The notes beneath the pieces are model-generated. The model was not told where the DNA came from and searched no databases. It worked only from the letters and a program-made list of their open reading frames with translations. A program made the translations under genes and the position numbers. Positions 18,501 to 27,050 of a DNA stretch of 64,000 bases are shown piece after piece (position 1 is the stretch's first letter; each line of letters opens with the position of its first letter). Origin of the DNA: Hydrocarboniclastica marina (lineage in GTDB: Bacteria > Pseudomonadota > Gammaproteobacteria > Pseudomonadales > Oleiphilaceae); NCBI RefSeq assembly GCF_004851605.1, contig NZ_CP031093.1, positions 1,302,001-1,366,000 of the forward strand, read 5' to 3'.

Positions 18501-20693
18501 CTAGCGGGTTCTGGGCGGAAGACGGGGTTTGCCCTCATCGTCGGGCACAGTGTGTCGACAGGCGGGATATTGCGAACAGCCCCAGAACCAGCCCTTGGGC
18601 CCCTGTCGGCGTTTCAGCGGTGCAAAACAGAAAGGGCAGGGTACGGGGGGCTGGCGGGTACCGTCGGTTTCGGCGAGCGTATCGTCCAGGCGTCGGGTAG
18701 CGCGGCAATCCGGGTAGCGCTGGCAGGACCAGAACTGCCCATAGGGGCCATCCTTCATGCGCATGGCGCTACGGCAGGCCGGGCACTGTGGTGACTGAGG
18801 CGAGGCGCCCTGGCTGCGGTCCGCGTCAACGCCGGCGTTAGCGGAAATCTCAACGTGCTGGGTACCGATCATGCTGCGTATAAGCTCGCGAATCTCGGAT
18901 TGCAGCCCGGCGATAAACACCTCGGGCTGAACAGAGCCATGACGCACGTTCTCCAGCGTCGCTTCCCAATGCGCCGTGCGATCCGGGCTGCTGATTGCGC
19001 TCGGCAACTCGGCGATCAGTTGCCGTGCCCGAGGTGTTGAGCGAATGTAACGCGCCTCCCGGGTCAGATACTCCCGCTTGAACAAAGTCTCAAGGATACC
19101 TGCGCGGGTCGCTTCGGTGCCCAGCCCGTCGGTATCGCGCAGGGTCTTACGCAATTCGGGATCGCTGACAAAACGGGCGATGCCCGTCATCGCGGCCAGC
19201 AAGGTGGCGTCTGTAAAAGGGACGGGCGGTTGGGTGCGGCGGGCTTTGACCTCGCAGGCGGCAGCGCGGACGGGATCGCCCTTGGCCAGCCGTGGCAGCG
19301 GTGCGGCCGCAGGCTTATCCCGGCTGTCGGATCGGCGCAACTCGAGCGCTTGCCAGCCGGCTGAAACGACACCGGTCTCCCGGGCAAGAAAGCGGTGGCC
19401 GGCCAGGGTACACTCCAGCCGGCCATCCCGATGCACGGCGTCGGCCATGAACTGCATGAGGTAGAAACGGCACACTAGCCCGTAGATTTTCTGCTGGCGT
19501 TGGTCGAGGCGCGCGATATCCGCTTGCCGACGGGTGGGAATAATGGCGTGATGGGCTTCGACTTTGGCATCGTCCCAGGCACGGCTACGACGGCCGGGGT
19601 CTGCACCCGCCGCGGCCTGGCCCAGATCCGGCAGGTTGCTGGCGATGGTCGCTATCAGCCCGGGCCCTTCTGCCCAGTGCCCTTCCGGCAGATAGCGGCT
19701 GTCCGAGCGCGGGTAGGTAATGAGTCGATGATTCTCGTAGAGCGCCTGGGCGATATCGAGCACTTCCTGCGCGGGCATGTCGTGGATGCGCGCCGCTTCA
19801 ATCTGGAGCGCTGAAAGGGACAGGGGCAGAGGCGGCGGTTCAGAGCGTTCTTTAAACCGCGCCGATGTGATGGTGCCTGTGCTGCCTGATACAGTCTCGG
19901 CTATTTCCCGCGCGACCGTCTCGTCGAGTAAGCGGTTCTCATCGTCGAGGTGAGCAGCGTACTGTTCGTCAGCCTGCCAGGTCGCGATGAAAGGGGAGGC
20001 GGCGGACTCCTGCCCTGACTGGACCTGGGCCAGGATGCGAAAATATGGCACGGGTACGAAGTCGGCAATGCGGTTGTCGCGTTCCACCACCAGCCCCAGC
20101 ACCGGTGTCTGCACCCGACCGATGGAGTAGACGCCCTGCTCATTGCGGGCGCGTTTCAGCAGGGTACAGGCCCGGGTCAGGTTGAGACCAAACAGCCAGT
20201 CGGCCCGCTGACGGGTTTCCGCCGACGCTGAGAGGGTCTGGAACGCCGCGTTGTCCCGTTCCAGATCCAGCGCCCGACGCACAGCGTCCGGGTTTAGGTC
20301 ATTGATCAGGATTCGCTTGACCGGAACCCGGCAGTCGCTCCACTGCAGTACTTCGTCCACGAGCCACTGGCCTTCACGGTCCGGATCCCCCGCATGAACC
20401 ACCAGCGAGGCCTCGCTTATGAGGTGTTGCAGTAGTTTTAGCTGAGCTTCTACCTTGGGGCGGGGCTGGTGTTGCCAGCGGGCGGGGAACATGGGCAACT
20501 TTTCGAGGCGCCACCGTTGCCATTGGGGATCGTAATGGCCGGGTTCGGCCGGCTCCAGCAGGTGGCCGATACACCAACTGACCACCGTGTCGCCCCCACA
20601 CCGCACCAGCCCATTCTCCCGGCGTTGGGGGCCGGGCAGAACGGCCGCGATAGCACGGCCCAGGCTGGGTTTTTCGGCAATGATGAGGCGCAT
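18501..20693 (-). CDS. topB: DNA topoisomerase III
   Basis: Type IA topoisomerase that decatenates and relaxes DNA through a 5'-phosphotyrosine intermediate. It is 730 residues. The TOPRIM domain starts at residue 1 (MRLIIAEKPSLGRAIA), with its acidic DPDREGQ motif near 103. The catalytic Tyr is in the LITYPRSDSRYLP motif near 331. Two C-terminal zinc-ribbon modules follow, each with CPxC and CxxYPxCR pairs (about 640-720); these make it longer than E. coli TopB (653). The gene is monocistronic and diverges from the BolA-family gene across a 321-bp region without other genes. Confidence 0.95.
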   Translation of the reverse strand: MRLIIAEKPSLGRAIAAVLPGPQRRENGLVRCGGDTVVSWCIGHLLEPAEPGHYDPQWQRWRLEKLPMFPARWQHQPRPKVEAQLKLLQHLISEASLVVHAGDPDREGQWLVDEVLQWSDCRVPVKRILINDLNPDAVRRALDLERDNAAFQTLSASAETRQRADWLFGLNLTRACTLLKRARNEQGVYSIGRVQTPVLGLVVERDNRIADFVPVPYFRILAQVQSGQESAASPFIATWQADEQYAAHLDDENRLLDETVAREIAETVSGSTGTITSARFKERSEPPPLPLSLSALQIEAARIHDMPAQEVLDIAQALYENHRLITYPRSDSRYLPEGHWAEGPGLIATIASNLPDLGQAAAGADPGRRSRAWDDAKVEAHHAIIPTRRQADIARLDQRQQKIYGLVCRFYLMQFMADAVHRDGRLECTLAGHRFLARETGVVSAGWQALELRRSDSRDKPAAAPLPRLAKGDPVRAAACEVKARRTQPPVPFTDATLLAAMTGIARFVSDPELRKTLRDTDGLGTEATRAGILETLFKREYLTREARYIRSTPRARQLIAELPSAISSPDRTAHWEATLENVRHGSVQPEVFIAGLQSEIRELIRSMIGTQHVEISANAGVDADRSQGASPQSPQCPACRSAMRMKDGPYGQFWSCQRYPDCRATRRLDDTLAETDGTRQPPVPCPFCFAPLKRRQGPKGWFWGCSQYPACRHTVPDDEGKPRLPPRTR

Positions 20694-21014
20694 TTTTTAC
20701 TCGGACAGTTCATTACTTTTTTGGACAGGCGGCGCGTCGGGGCGGCGCTAACAGTGCGAGAGGGGCCAGGTGATGTCAAGGGCGGCCTTGGCCGGGTCAG
20801 AGCGCCGGTGGGCAGCGGTAGGGCTGAGCTGGGGCAGAAGCGACGTGAGACAGGCTGGAACCCAAAGCCCGCCGGGGCACAGCCAGAACTGCGCTGGAAC
20901 AGAAGCGGAAGGTGCCGCTCATTCGGGGGCGCGTTACACTATAGGCAGAGTGAGTACCACGGCATTGTCGTCGCCCCCTGGGTTCAGATGGCAGAACGCA
21001 ATCGGAGCAACAAC

Positions 21015-21335
21015 ATGGTTATCCAGCAGCAGATCGAGCAGAAACTCAAAATGCACTTCCGCCCCACTTACCTCGGGCTTGAGAATGAGAGCTCGAACCA
21101 CTCGGTTCCGCCCAATTCTGAAACCCATTTCAAGGTTGTACTTGCCGCGCCGGAGTTTGAGGGAAAGGGGAAAGTGGCCCGCCACCAGCTGGTCTATGGT
21201 GCACTGGCGGACGAACTCAAAGCGGGCGTTCACGCCCTCGCGCTGCATCTCTATACACCGGCGGAGTGGTCCGAGCGCGCCGGCGATGCGCCAGCTTCGC
21301 CCAACTGTATGGGCGGAAGCAAAGCCCGGGCGTAA
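21015..21335 (+). CDS. bolA: BolA-family protein
   Basis: A 106-residue BolA/IbaG-fold protein. Members partner with monothiol glutaredoxins in iron-sulphur handling and influence cell shape and stress response. The sequence has the family blocks PTYLGLENESSNH and SETHFKVVLAAPEFEGK, then VARHQLVYGALADEL with the conserved His, and HALALHLYTPAEW at the end. The start at 21015 is chosen from CGGAG upstream; the frame is open further upstream but without family similarity. Confidence 0.92.
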   Translation: MVIQQQIEQKLKMHFRPTYLGLENESSNHSVPPNSETHFKVVLAAPEFEGKGKVARHQLVYGALADELKAGVHALALHLYTPAEWSERAGDAPASPNCMGGSKARA

Positions 21336-21458
21336 GAGCAGCGCTGTCAGAGCAATACCATTAAGTTGCCCGGCATGGAATAGCCCGGGCGCCCCGCGCC
21401 TTACACAGGCCTTCGTTATCCGGTTTTCAAAGACCATATTGCAGGAGCGCAATTTCAG

Positions 21459-22079
21459 ATGAGTCAGTTTTTCCAGATCCACCCGGTGTCCCCCCAGCCC
21501 CGGCTGGTGAAGCAGGCGGTGGACATAATCCGCAAGGGCGGAGTAATTGCTTATCCGACGGACTCAGCTTATGCGCTGGGGTGCCATCTCGGCGATAAAA
21601 AGGCAGCGGACAGAATCAAGCGGATCCGCGCACTCGACGACAAGCACAACTTTACGCTGGTCTGTCGGGATCTTTCGGACGTGGGCATTTACGCCAAAGT
21701 AGGAACCGTGCAGTACCGTTTGCTGAAAACCTACACACCAGGGGCCTACACTTTTATTCTGCCGGCGACCAGCGAAGTACCTCGACGGTTGGTGCATCCC
21801 AAGCGGCGGCAGATCGGGCTTCGCGTGCCTGATAATGCGGTCGTGCAGGCCATTCTGGCTGAACTGGGCGAGCCGTTGATGAGTACTACCCTGTTGCTGC
21901 CGGGTGAGGCCATGCCCATGGTTGACCCGGATGAGATTCGCGACCGACTACAGCATGACCTGGATCTGGTCATCGATGGCGGTTTTTGCGACCGGGAGCC
22001 TACCACGGTTGTGGATCTGTCCGAGGACGTGCCTGCCCTGATACGCGAAGGCAAGGGCGATCCGGAACCTTTCCGATAA
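21459..22079 (+). CDS. YciO/TsaC/YrdC-family protein
   Basis: A 206-residue protein of the Sua5/YciO/YrdC fold, related to the enzyme that makes threonylcarbamoyl-AMP for tRNA t6A37. Features are GGVIAYPTDSAYALGCHLGD near the N-terminus, KRIRALDDKHNFTLVCRD, PGAYTFILPAT and the C-terminal DGGFCDREPTTVVDL. The wording and length fit the YciO subfamily, whose own role is less well defined than that of TsaC. AGGAG precedes the start. Its 3' end faces the next gene. Confidence 0.9.
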   Translation: MSQFFQIHPVSPQPRLVKQAVDIIRKGGVIAYPTDSAYALGCHLGDKKAADRIKRIRALDDKHNFTLVCRDLSDVGIYAKVGTVQYRLLKTYTPGAYTFILPATSEVPRRLVHPKRRQIGLRVPDNAVVQAILAELGEPLMSTTLLLPGEAMPMVDPDEIRDRLQHDLDLVIDGGFCDREPTTVVDLSEDVPALIREGKGDPEPFR

Positions 22080-22104
22080 AGGGCGGGTGGCTCAGGTTAG
22101 CGCC

Positions 22105-22746
22105 TCAAGCCCGGGCGTTAACACTGAACTGGTAGCGCGCTTCCGCACTCTGGTCCATCCCGGCGTTTTCGGGCAAGGTCTGGCGCACTGACTGGTACCG
22201 GTGCGCGATATCCTGCAGCCCATTGAACTCACCGTCCCGGCTGATCAGGCTATCGAAAAGGTTGTTGCGGATACCGTAGGCCTGGGAGAGCTTGGTGACG
22301 TTATCGACGTAGTCCAGCGTCGGCTGGTTCACCGAAAGACGCTCGAACGCGCCTTTGAAGGCCTGGCTCTGGTTCAGATCCTGCTCGATCCGGTTACGTG
22401 CTTCGTCTGGCATCTGGGCGTCAATCTCAACCCGACCGGTGAGGCCTTTGCTGATGCCCATACGGGTGTCGAGCGGGACGTTGTACTCGGACAGTTTGTG
22501 CCGCAGGGTATCCCGCACAAATGCCACATCCTGCGCGACGGAATGTTTGTAATCCTTGAGGGCCAGGTTGACCTTGGGTGCGTCTGCCGGACGCTGGGCA
22601 CTCAGGGTTACATCATCGTCGCTAAGGATACGCTCCTGCGGAGCCACTTTCCCCGCGCCCTGAGCGGCTTTCTTGCCAGCGACTTTCGCCTGATCCGCGC
22701 TTTGTGATGCAGCTGAACTGCTAGCGCTTGTTCCAAACAGACCCAT
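22105..22746 (-). CDS. Hypothetical protein with Ala-rich N-terminus
   Basis: A 213-residue protein that I do not recognise. The start at 22746 follows GAGAGGGG and gives MGLFGTSASSS; the frame extends upstream but without a good ribosome site. Residues 1-40 are low-complexity Ser/Ala/Gln/Lys. The rest is mostly polar and helical, with no signal peptide or membrane segment. A central part (about 70-130) alternates hydrophobic and charged residues (RDTLRHKLSEYNVPLDTRMG). Cytoplasmic location is likely. It lies convergent to the YciO-family gene and downstream of egtD on the same strand, with a 177-bp gap. Confidence 0.7.
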   Translation of the reverse strand: MGLFGTSASSSAASQSADQAKVAGKKAAQGAGKVAPQERILSDDDVTLSAQRPADAPKVNLALKDYKHSVAQDVAFVRDTLRHKLSEYNVPLDTRMGISKGLTGRVEIDAQMPDEARNRIEQDLNQSQAFKGAFERLSVNQPTLDYVDNVTKLSQAYGIRNNLFDSLISRDGEFNGLQDIAHRYQSVRQTLPENAGMDQSAEARYQFSVNARA

Positions 22747-22923
22747 ACACACCCCCCTCTCGCACTCACTGAAGCCCGTACACGGCAATAATTTGACGTT
22801 TACAAAGGTACAGGGGTACCTAGCAGGATTCGGGCCAGAAGGCCCATTGTGTCTGCAAGTGCTACAAATGCCAGGCCGAAACGGACAAGTTCCGAAAAGC
22901 ACAGCGTGTCCAGAGGCTGGTCG

Positions 22924-23919
22924 TCAGCAGGCCCGTAACAGGTGAACGGCGAACCATTGCCGGGAATCGGTCCAGTAGGTGACTGGCTCAAAGCCCACAG
23001 TTGAAGCCATGGCCACGAAACTGTCGGGAGCATACTTGTACGAATTCTCGGTATGAATGCTTTCACCCTTGCTCAGGTTGAAGTGCTTCTCCCCAACCCG
23101 GACCCGGGTGTCGCGGACGCAGACCAGGTGCATTTCAATACGGCCGAGATCCTCGTTATAGAAAGCGTCGTGGTCAAAGTCAGCGGCATGGAAATGGCAG
23201 TCCAGACGGTCATTCAGATGGTCGAGGATATTGAGATTGAAACGCCTGGTGAATCCCTGGCTGTCGTTGTAGGCCGCTTCGAGAACACCCCGGTCCTTAG
23301 GCAGGTCGGTGCCGATCAGGAGGTAGCCCTCGCTACCGGCGAGGGAGCGGAAATTGGCCAGAAGGTCCTGAGCGGATTCCGGGTCGAAGTTACCGATGGT
23401 AGACCCGGGAAAAAACAGCAGGCGCCCGGATTCCGGCACGGCTGCCGGTAGCGTCTGGCAACGGGTGAAATCGCCGCAGATGGCGTCGACTGTAAGGTCG
23501 GGGTGTGCCCGCGCTAACCGGTTGCAGCAACCCACCAGGAAGTCAGCCGATATTTCGATTGGCGCGTAGTGGCTCAGTTTGGGATCCCGCAGGAACTGCT
23601 CGGCCTTGCCGCAATTGCCGCTGCCGGGTTCAACCAGCACCTGGCGGTTGGCCACATGCGCGAGCATGTCATCAAGGTGCCGATCGAAAATCTCCGCCTC
23701 GGTTCGGGTCGGGTAGTATTCCTCGGTTTCAGTGATGGCATCGAACAGCTCTGATCCGGCTGTATCGTAGAAGAATTTGGGGTGGAGCCAGGGTTTCGAC
23801 GCCGCCATGCCCTCTGCGACCAGGGCCTGATCATCGGCAACGCAGTCGTGCAGGTAGTGAACGCGCAGGTTACGGTGTCCCCCGGACACGGATTTGTCGA
23901 CGACGGCGAGATTGTTCAC
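22924..23919 (-). CDS. egtD: L-histidine N-alpha-methyltransferase (ergothioneine synthesis)
   Basis: Uses three S-adenosylmethionine to convert histidine to hercynine, the first step to ergothioneine. The protein is 331 residues, the usual length. The typical EgtD blocks are PKFFYDTAGSELFDAIT, EEYYPTRTEAEI, VEPGSGNCGKAEQFL (SAM loop, with Cys where many have SKT), FFPGSTIGNFDPE and LLIGTDLPKDR. It lies 66 bases after egtB on the same strand, so the two are very likely one operon. Confidence 0.93.
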   Translation of the reverse strand: MNNLAVVDKSVSGGHRNLRVHYLHDCVADDQALVAEGMAASKPWLHPKFFYDTAGSELFDAITETEEYYPTRTEAEIFDRHLDDMLAHVANRQVLVEPGSGNCGKAEQFLRDPKLSHYAPIEISADFLVGCCNRLARAHPDLTVDAICGDFTRCQTLPAAVPESGRLLFFPGSTIGNFDPESAQDLLANFRSLAGSEGYLLIGTDLPKDRGVLEAAYNDSQGFTRRFNLNILDHLNDRLDCHFHAADFDHDAFYNEDLGRIEMHLVCVRDTRVRVGEKHFNLSKGESIHTENSYKYAPDSFVAMASTVGFEPVTYWTDSRQWFAVHLLRAC

Positions 23920-23985
23920 AGTAAGCTCCTGAGGGTGAGGCGGTTTTTGCCCGGCTGAGGCATCAGATGAAGAAGACTTCCCGGT

Positions 23986-25269
23986 TCAGTCCGGCCCCGG
24001 CATGGCGTCACGCGCCAGGCGCAGTCCGGTGAACTGCCACCTGTCGGGGGCGTAGAAAAAATTCCGGTAACTTGATCGGCTGTGGCCGGCGGCAGTCGCG
24101 CAGGAGCTGCCCCGAAGCACGAACTGGTTACACATGAACTTGCCGTTGTACTCGCCCAATGCGCCGGGCGCCGGCTGGTAGCGGGGGTAAGCACGGTAGG
24201 CGGATGAGGTCCACTGCCAGACCTGACCGAACAGGTCCTGTAAACCTTTGCGCGGTTCGCTGCCGACCGGCTGCAGGGCGGCACGCCGAGCACCAGCGTC
24301 AGCCTGACTGCCGCTGCCGATACTCAGCCTGGCGGCGTGCTCCCACTCTTCCTCCGTGGGCAGGCGAGCGCCTTTCCAGCGGGCATAGGCGTCGGCCTCG
24401 AAGTAGCTCAGATGGCATACAGGGTGATCGTCGCGCAGGGGCTGGCGGCCATGCAGGGTAAACACCGACGCCTCATCAGCTTCAAGGTCCCAGTACAGTG
24501 GCTGTGTCCAGTTCTCCGCCTGGACGGTCGCCCAGCCATCCGACAACCAGAGCTCGGGCCGGCGATAGCCACCATCTGCGATAAACGCCTTGTAGTCACC
24601 GGTGGTCACCAGTCCGCGGGCCAGTGCAAAAGGTTCTAGCCATGTCTTGTGGGACGGTTGTTCGTTATCGAAGCCAAAACCCTCGTCTTCAGTCTGGCCA
24701 ATCTCTACCAGGCCGCCTGCATAGAACTCGAAGCCGGAATCGGCCGGCACCGCTTCGGGCAAGGGATCCTGCCGATAGGCGGGGGCCAGCGGGTTCGCGG
24801 CGAAGTTAAACTTGAGATCCGTAAGCATCAGTTCCTGATGCTGTTGCTCGTGGTTGAGCCCGAGTTCGAGGCGGCGCACTATTTCGCGCTGCTGAGGGTG
24901 TTGGCTGCCCTCGAGCAGTGCCGTCATTGCCCGGTTAACATGGCACCTGTAATCCATGACTTCGGGCAGACCGGGCCGGGACAGCAGGTGCCGCTGGGGC
25001 CGCGGATGCTGCTTGCCAATACCGTTGTAGTAGGAGTTGAAAAGGACCTGGAAGCTGGCGTCAAAGACGCGGTACTGCTGGCTGAAGGGCTTGAGAATAA
25101 AAGTTTCGAAGAACCACGTGGTATGGGCGAGATGCCACTTGAGGGGACTGGTGTCTGGCATTGCCTGAAGATTGCAGTCCTCCGCACTGAGGTTTTCGCA
25201 GATGGCTTCGGTCCGTTCGCGTACCTGCCGGAACTCGAAACTGATGTTGACCTTTGCTTGCTCCAGCAT
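23986..25269 (-). CDS. egtB: Ergothioneine sulfoxide synthase EgtB
   Basis: Non-haem iron enzyme that joins hercynine to a cysteine or gamma-glutamylcysteine sulphur using oxygen. The 427-residue protein has an N-terminal DinB-like domain (about 15-170) with the iron-binding HEQQHQE motif (HxxxHxE) and a C-terminal formylglycine-generating-type domain (about 185-420; LPTEEEWEHAAR, DLFGQVWQWTSSAY, VLRGSSCAT). AAGGAGG precedes the start. With egtD next to it, the pair encodes the core of the pathway. No egtC or egtE is nearby. Confidence 0.93.
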   Translation of the reverse strand: MLEQAKVNISFEFRQVRERTEAICENLSAEDCNLQAMPDTSPLKWHLAHTTWFFETFILKPFSQQYRVFDASFQVLFNSYYNGIGKQHPRPQRHLLSRPGLPEVMDYRCHVNRAMTALLEGSQHPQQREIVRRLELGLNHEQQHQELMLTDLKFNFAANPLAPAYRQDPLPEAVPADSGFEFYAGGLVEIGQTEDEGFGFDNEQPSHKTWLEPFALARGLVTTGDYKAFIADGGYRRPELWLSDGWATVQAENWTQPLYWDLEADEASVFTLHGRQPLRDDHPVCHLSYFEADAYARWKGARLPTEEEWEHAARLSIGSGSQADAGARRAALQPVGSEPRKGLQDLFGQVWQWTSSAYRAYPRYQPAPGALGEYNGKFMCNQFVLRGSSCATAAGHSRSSYRNFFYAPDRWQFTGLRLARDAMPGPD

Positions 25270-25577
25270 GGGCTGGCCCTCCTTGCCAGTCGACCGATGA
25301 ACGCTTCAGGTATCCCCGTTCATATCGTTATTCGTCAGTATTGATTTAACTAACATACGTGGGCAAGCCCGAGTTCGGCAATAGGTCAGGGGTGCAGTGT
25401 TACTGCCTTTTAATTTGCGGGAACGGCGCCTTGAAGCTGATTCGGTGCCCGACTTTGTCCCGGGCGCGGCTTCAAGAGTGCCTCGGCTGGCCCAAGCAAT
25501 GTTATCCTCGCGGTCTGGCTGGTGGCGCTCGGTCGGCTGGCCCAACAGTTTTTTACAGCGGTTCAAGGACAGGCATT

Positions 25578-27017
25578 TTGGAAAGTTTTCTCTGGCATGA
25601 TTACGAAACGTTTGGGGCAGATCCCTTACGGGACCGCCCGGCTCAGTTTGCGGCGATCCGCACGGATACCGACCTGAACATCATCGATGAGCCGATGATG
25701 TTCTATTGCCGGCCAGCTGATGACTACGTGCCGGACCCGCGAGCGACCCTGATTACCGGTATCACGCCGCAAAAAGCCCTGGAGGACGGGTTGTGCGAAG
25801 CTGAGTTTATCAGCCGCGTCAACGAGGCTTTCGCAGTCCCCGGCACTTGCGGGGCGGGCTACAACAGTATCCGCTTTGACGATGAGGTGACACGCCACAC
25901 CCTTTACCGCAATCTGCGCGACCCCTACGGCCGTGAATGGCAGAACGGCTGTTGCCGCTGGGACATCATCGATGTTGTCCGCCTGACCTACGCCCTGCGG
26001 CCCGAAGGTATCGAATGGCCGCGAAAACCTGATGGCGCGCCGAGCTTTCGCCTTGAGGATCTGACGCAGGCCAATGGGATTGCGCATGAAAGTGCTCACG
26101 ACGCCATGTCGGACGTATACGCGACTATCGCCGTTGCGCGTCTGATCCGCGAGCGTCAGCCTCGGCTCTACGACTATTGCCTGGGGTTGCGCGACAAAAA
26201 GAAAGTCCTTGAGATGCTGGATACAACCAGCTTGAAACCCGTACTCCATGTCTCTTCCCGCTACCCGGCGTCATCGGCGTGTGCCGCTCTGGTGGCGCCG
26301 CTGGCCATGCATCCGACAAACCGTAACGCCGTTATTGTTTACGATCTGCGTGAGGACCCGACGGATCTGCTTGAGGCGTCAGTCGAAGATATTCAGGCAC
26401 GTGTTTTCGTTGCTGCCGCGGACTTGCCCGAGGGACAGAGCCGGTATGCGCTAAAGGCGGTGCACGCCAACAAGTGTCCGGCGATTGCGCCAGCGTCGCT
26501 GTTGAAAAGTCTGAGTGAAGAGCAACTGCAGGGTATCGGTCTCGAACGGAATCAGTTGCGCCGCAACCTCAAGCTACTGAGACAAAGTGAAGATTTGCCC
26601 AGGCGCGTACAGGAGGCCTTCGGCGCACAGCAGTTTGCGGCGGCATCCGACCCTGACGAAATGCTTTATGGCGGCGGCTTCTTGTCGCCGCAGGATCGCA
26701 AGCAGCTGGACTTCGTGTTGGCGCAGCCTGTGGAACTGCTGGGCGAACTTGACCTGAACTTTACCGATCAGCGCTTGCCGGAAATGCTATTCCGGTACCG
26801 TGCCCGTAACTTTCCGCAAACGCTTGACGGTGAGGAGCAGGAGCGCTGGGAGGCGTTCAGGCAGGAACGCTTACTGAAGGGCGGCCCCGGCTGGCGCACG
26901 CTGCCCCAGTATTTTGAGGTTCTAAAGGGGCTGGATGCGCAGGACCTGCCTGCACCGCAACGCCTGTTGCTGCAAGACCTGCAGTTCTATGGGGAGTCAC
27001 TGATCCCGTACGGATGA
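25578..27017 (+). CDS. sbcB: Exodeoxyribonuclease I
   Basis: Processive 3'-5' single-strand DNA exonuclease acting in mismatch repair and recombination. It is 479 residues, close to E. coli ExoI (475). I place the start at a TTG at 25578, because AAGGA lies eight bases upstream and the family N-terminus begins there (ESFLWHDYETFG, with the catalytic Asp and Glu). Other blocks are RPAQFAAIRTD, FYCRPADDYVPDP, LITGITPQ, GYNSIRFDDEV, and HDAMSDVYATIAVARLI with the DEDDh His/Asp. It diverges from egtB across 308 bases without other genes. Confidence 0.94.
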   Translation: MESFLWHDYETFGADPLRDRPAQFAAIRTDTDLNIIDEPMMFYCRPADDYVPDPRATLITGITPQKALEDGLCEAEFISRVNEAFAVPGTCGAGYNSIRFDDEVTRHTLYRNLRDPYGREWQNGCCRWDIIDVVRLTYALRPEGIEWPRKPDGAPSFRLEDLTQANGIAHESAHDAMSDVYATIAVARLIRERQPRLYDYCLGLRDKKKVLEMLDTTSLKPVLHVSSRYPASSACAALVAPLAMHPTNRNAVIVYDLREDPTDLLEASVEDIQARVFVAAADLPEGQSRYALKAVHANKCPAIAPASLLKSLSEEQLQGIGLERNQLRRNLKLLRQSEDLPRRVQEAFGAQQFAAASDPDEMLYGGGFLSPQDRKQLDFVLAQPVELLGELDLNFTDQRLPEMLFRYRARNFPQTLDGEEQERWEAFRQERLLKGGPGWRTLPQYFEVLKGLDAQDLPAPQRLLLQDLQFYGESLIPYG

Positions 27018-27019
27018 CC

Positions 27020-27050
27020 GGCCGGGATGCAGCCCCGGCCCAGTCTGCTT
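27020..27050. terminator. Hairpin between convergent sbcB and protease genes
   Basis: GGCCGGG and CCCGGCC form a perfect 7-bp stem (27020-27040) with a 7-base loop. A short T-rich stretch (CTTTTAC) follows on the plus strand. It lies in the 33 bases separating the two converging stops and probably ends sbcB transcription. Confidence 0.5.

Noticed and set aside
21368..21390. GCCCGG/CCGGGC hairpin after the BolA-family gene
   Set aside because: Only six pairs, long loop, no T-run; weak evidence for a terminator.
20770..21462. 230-codon plus-strand frame over the BolA-family gene
   Set aside because: Arg/Ser-rich out-of-frame reading; the BolA frame is clearly the coding one.
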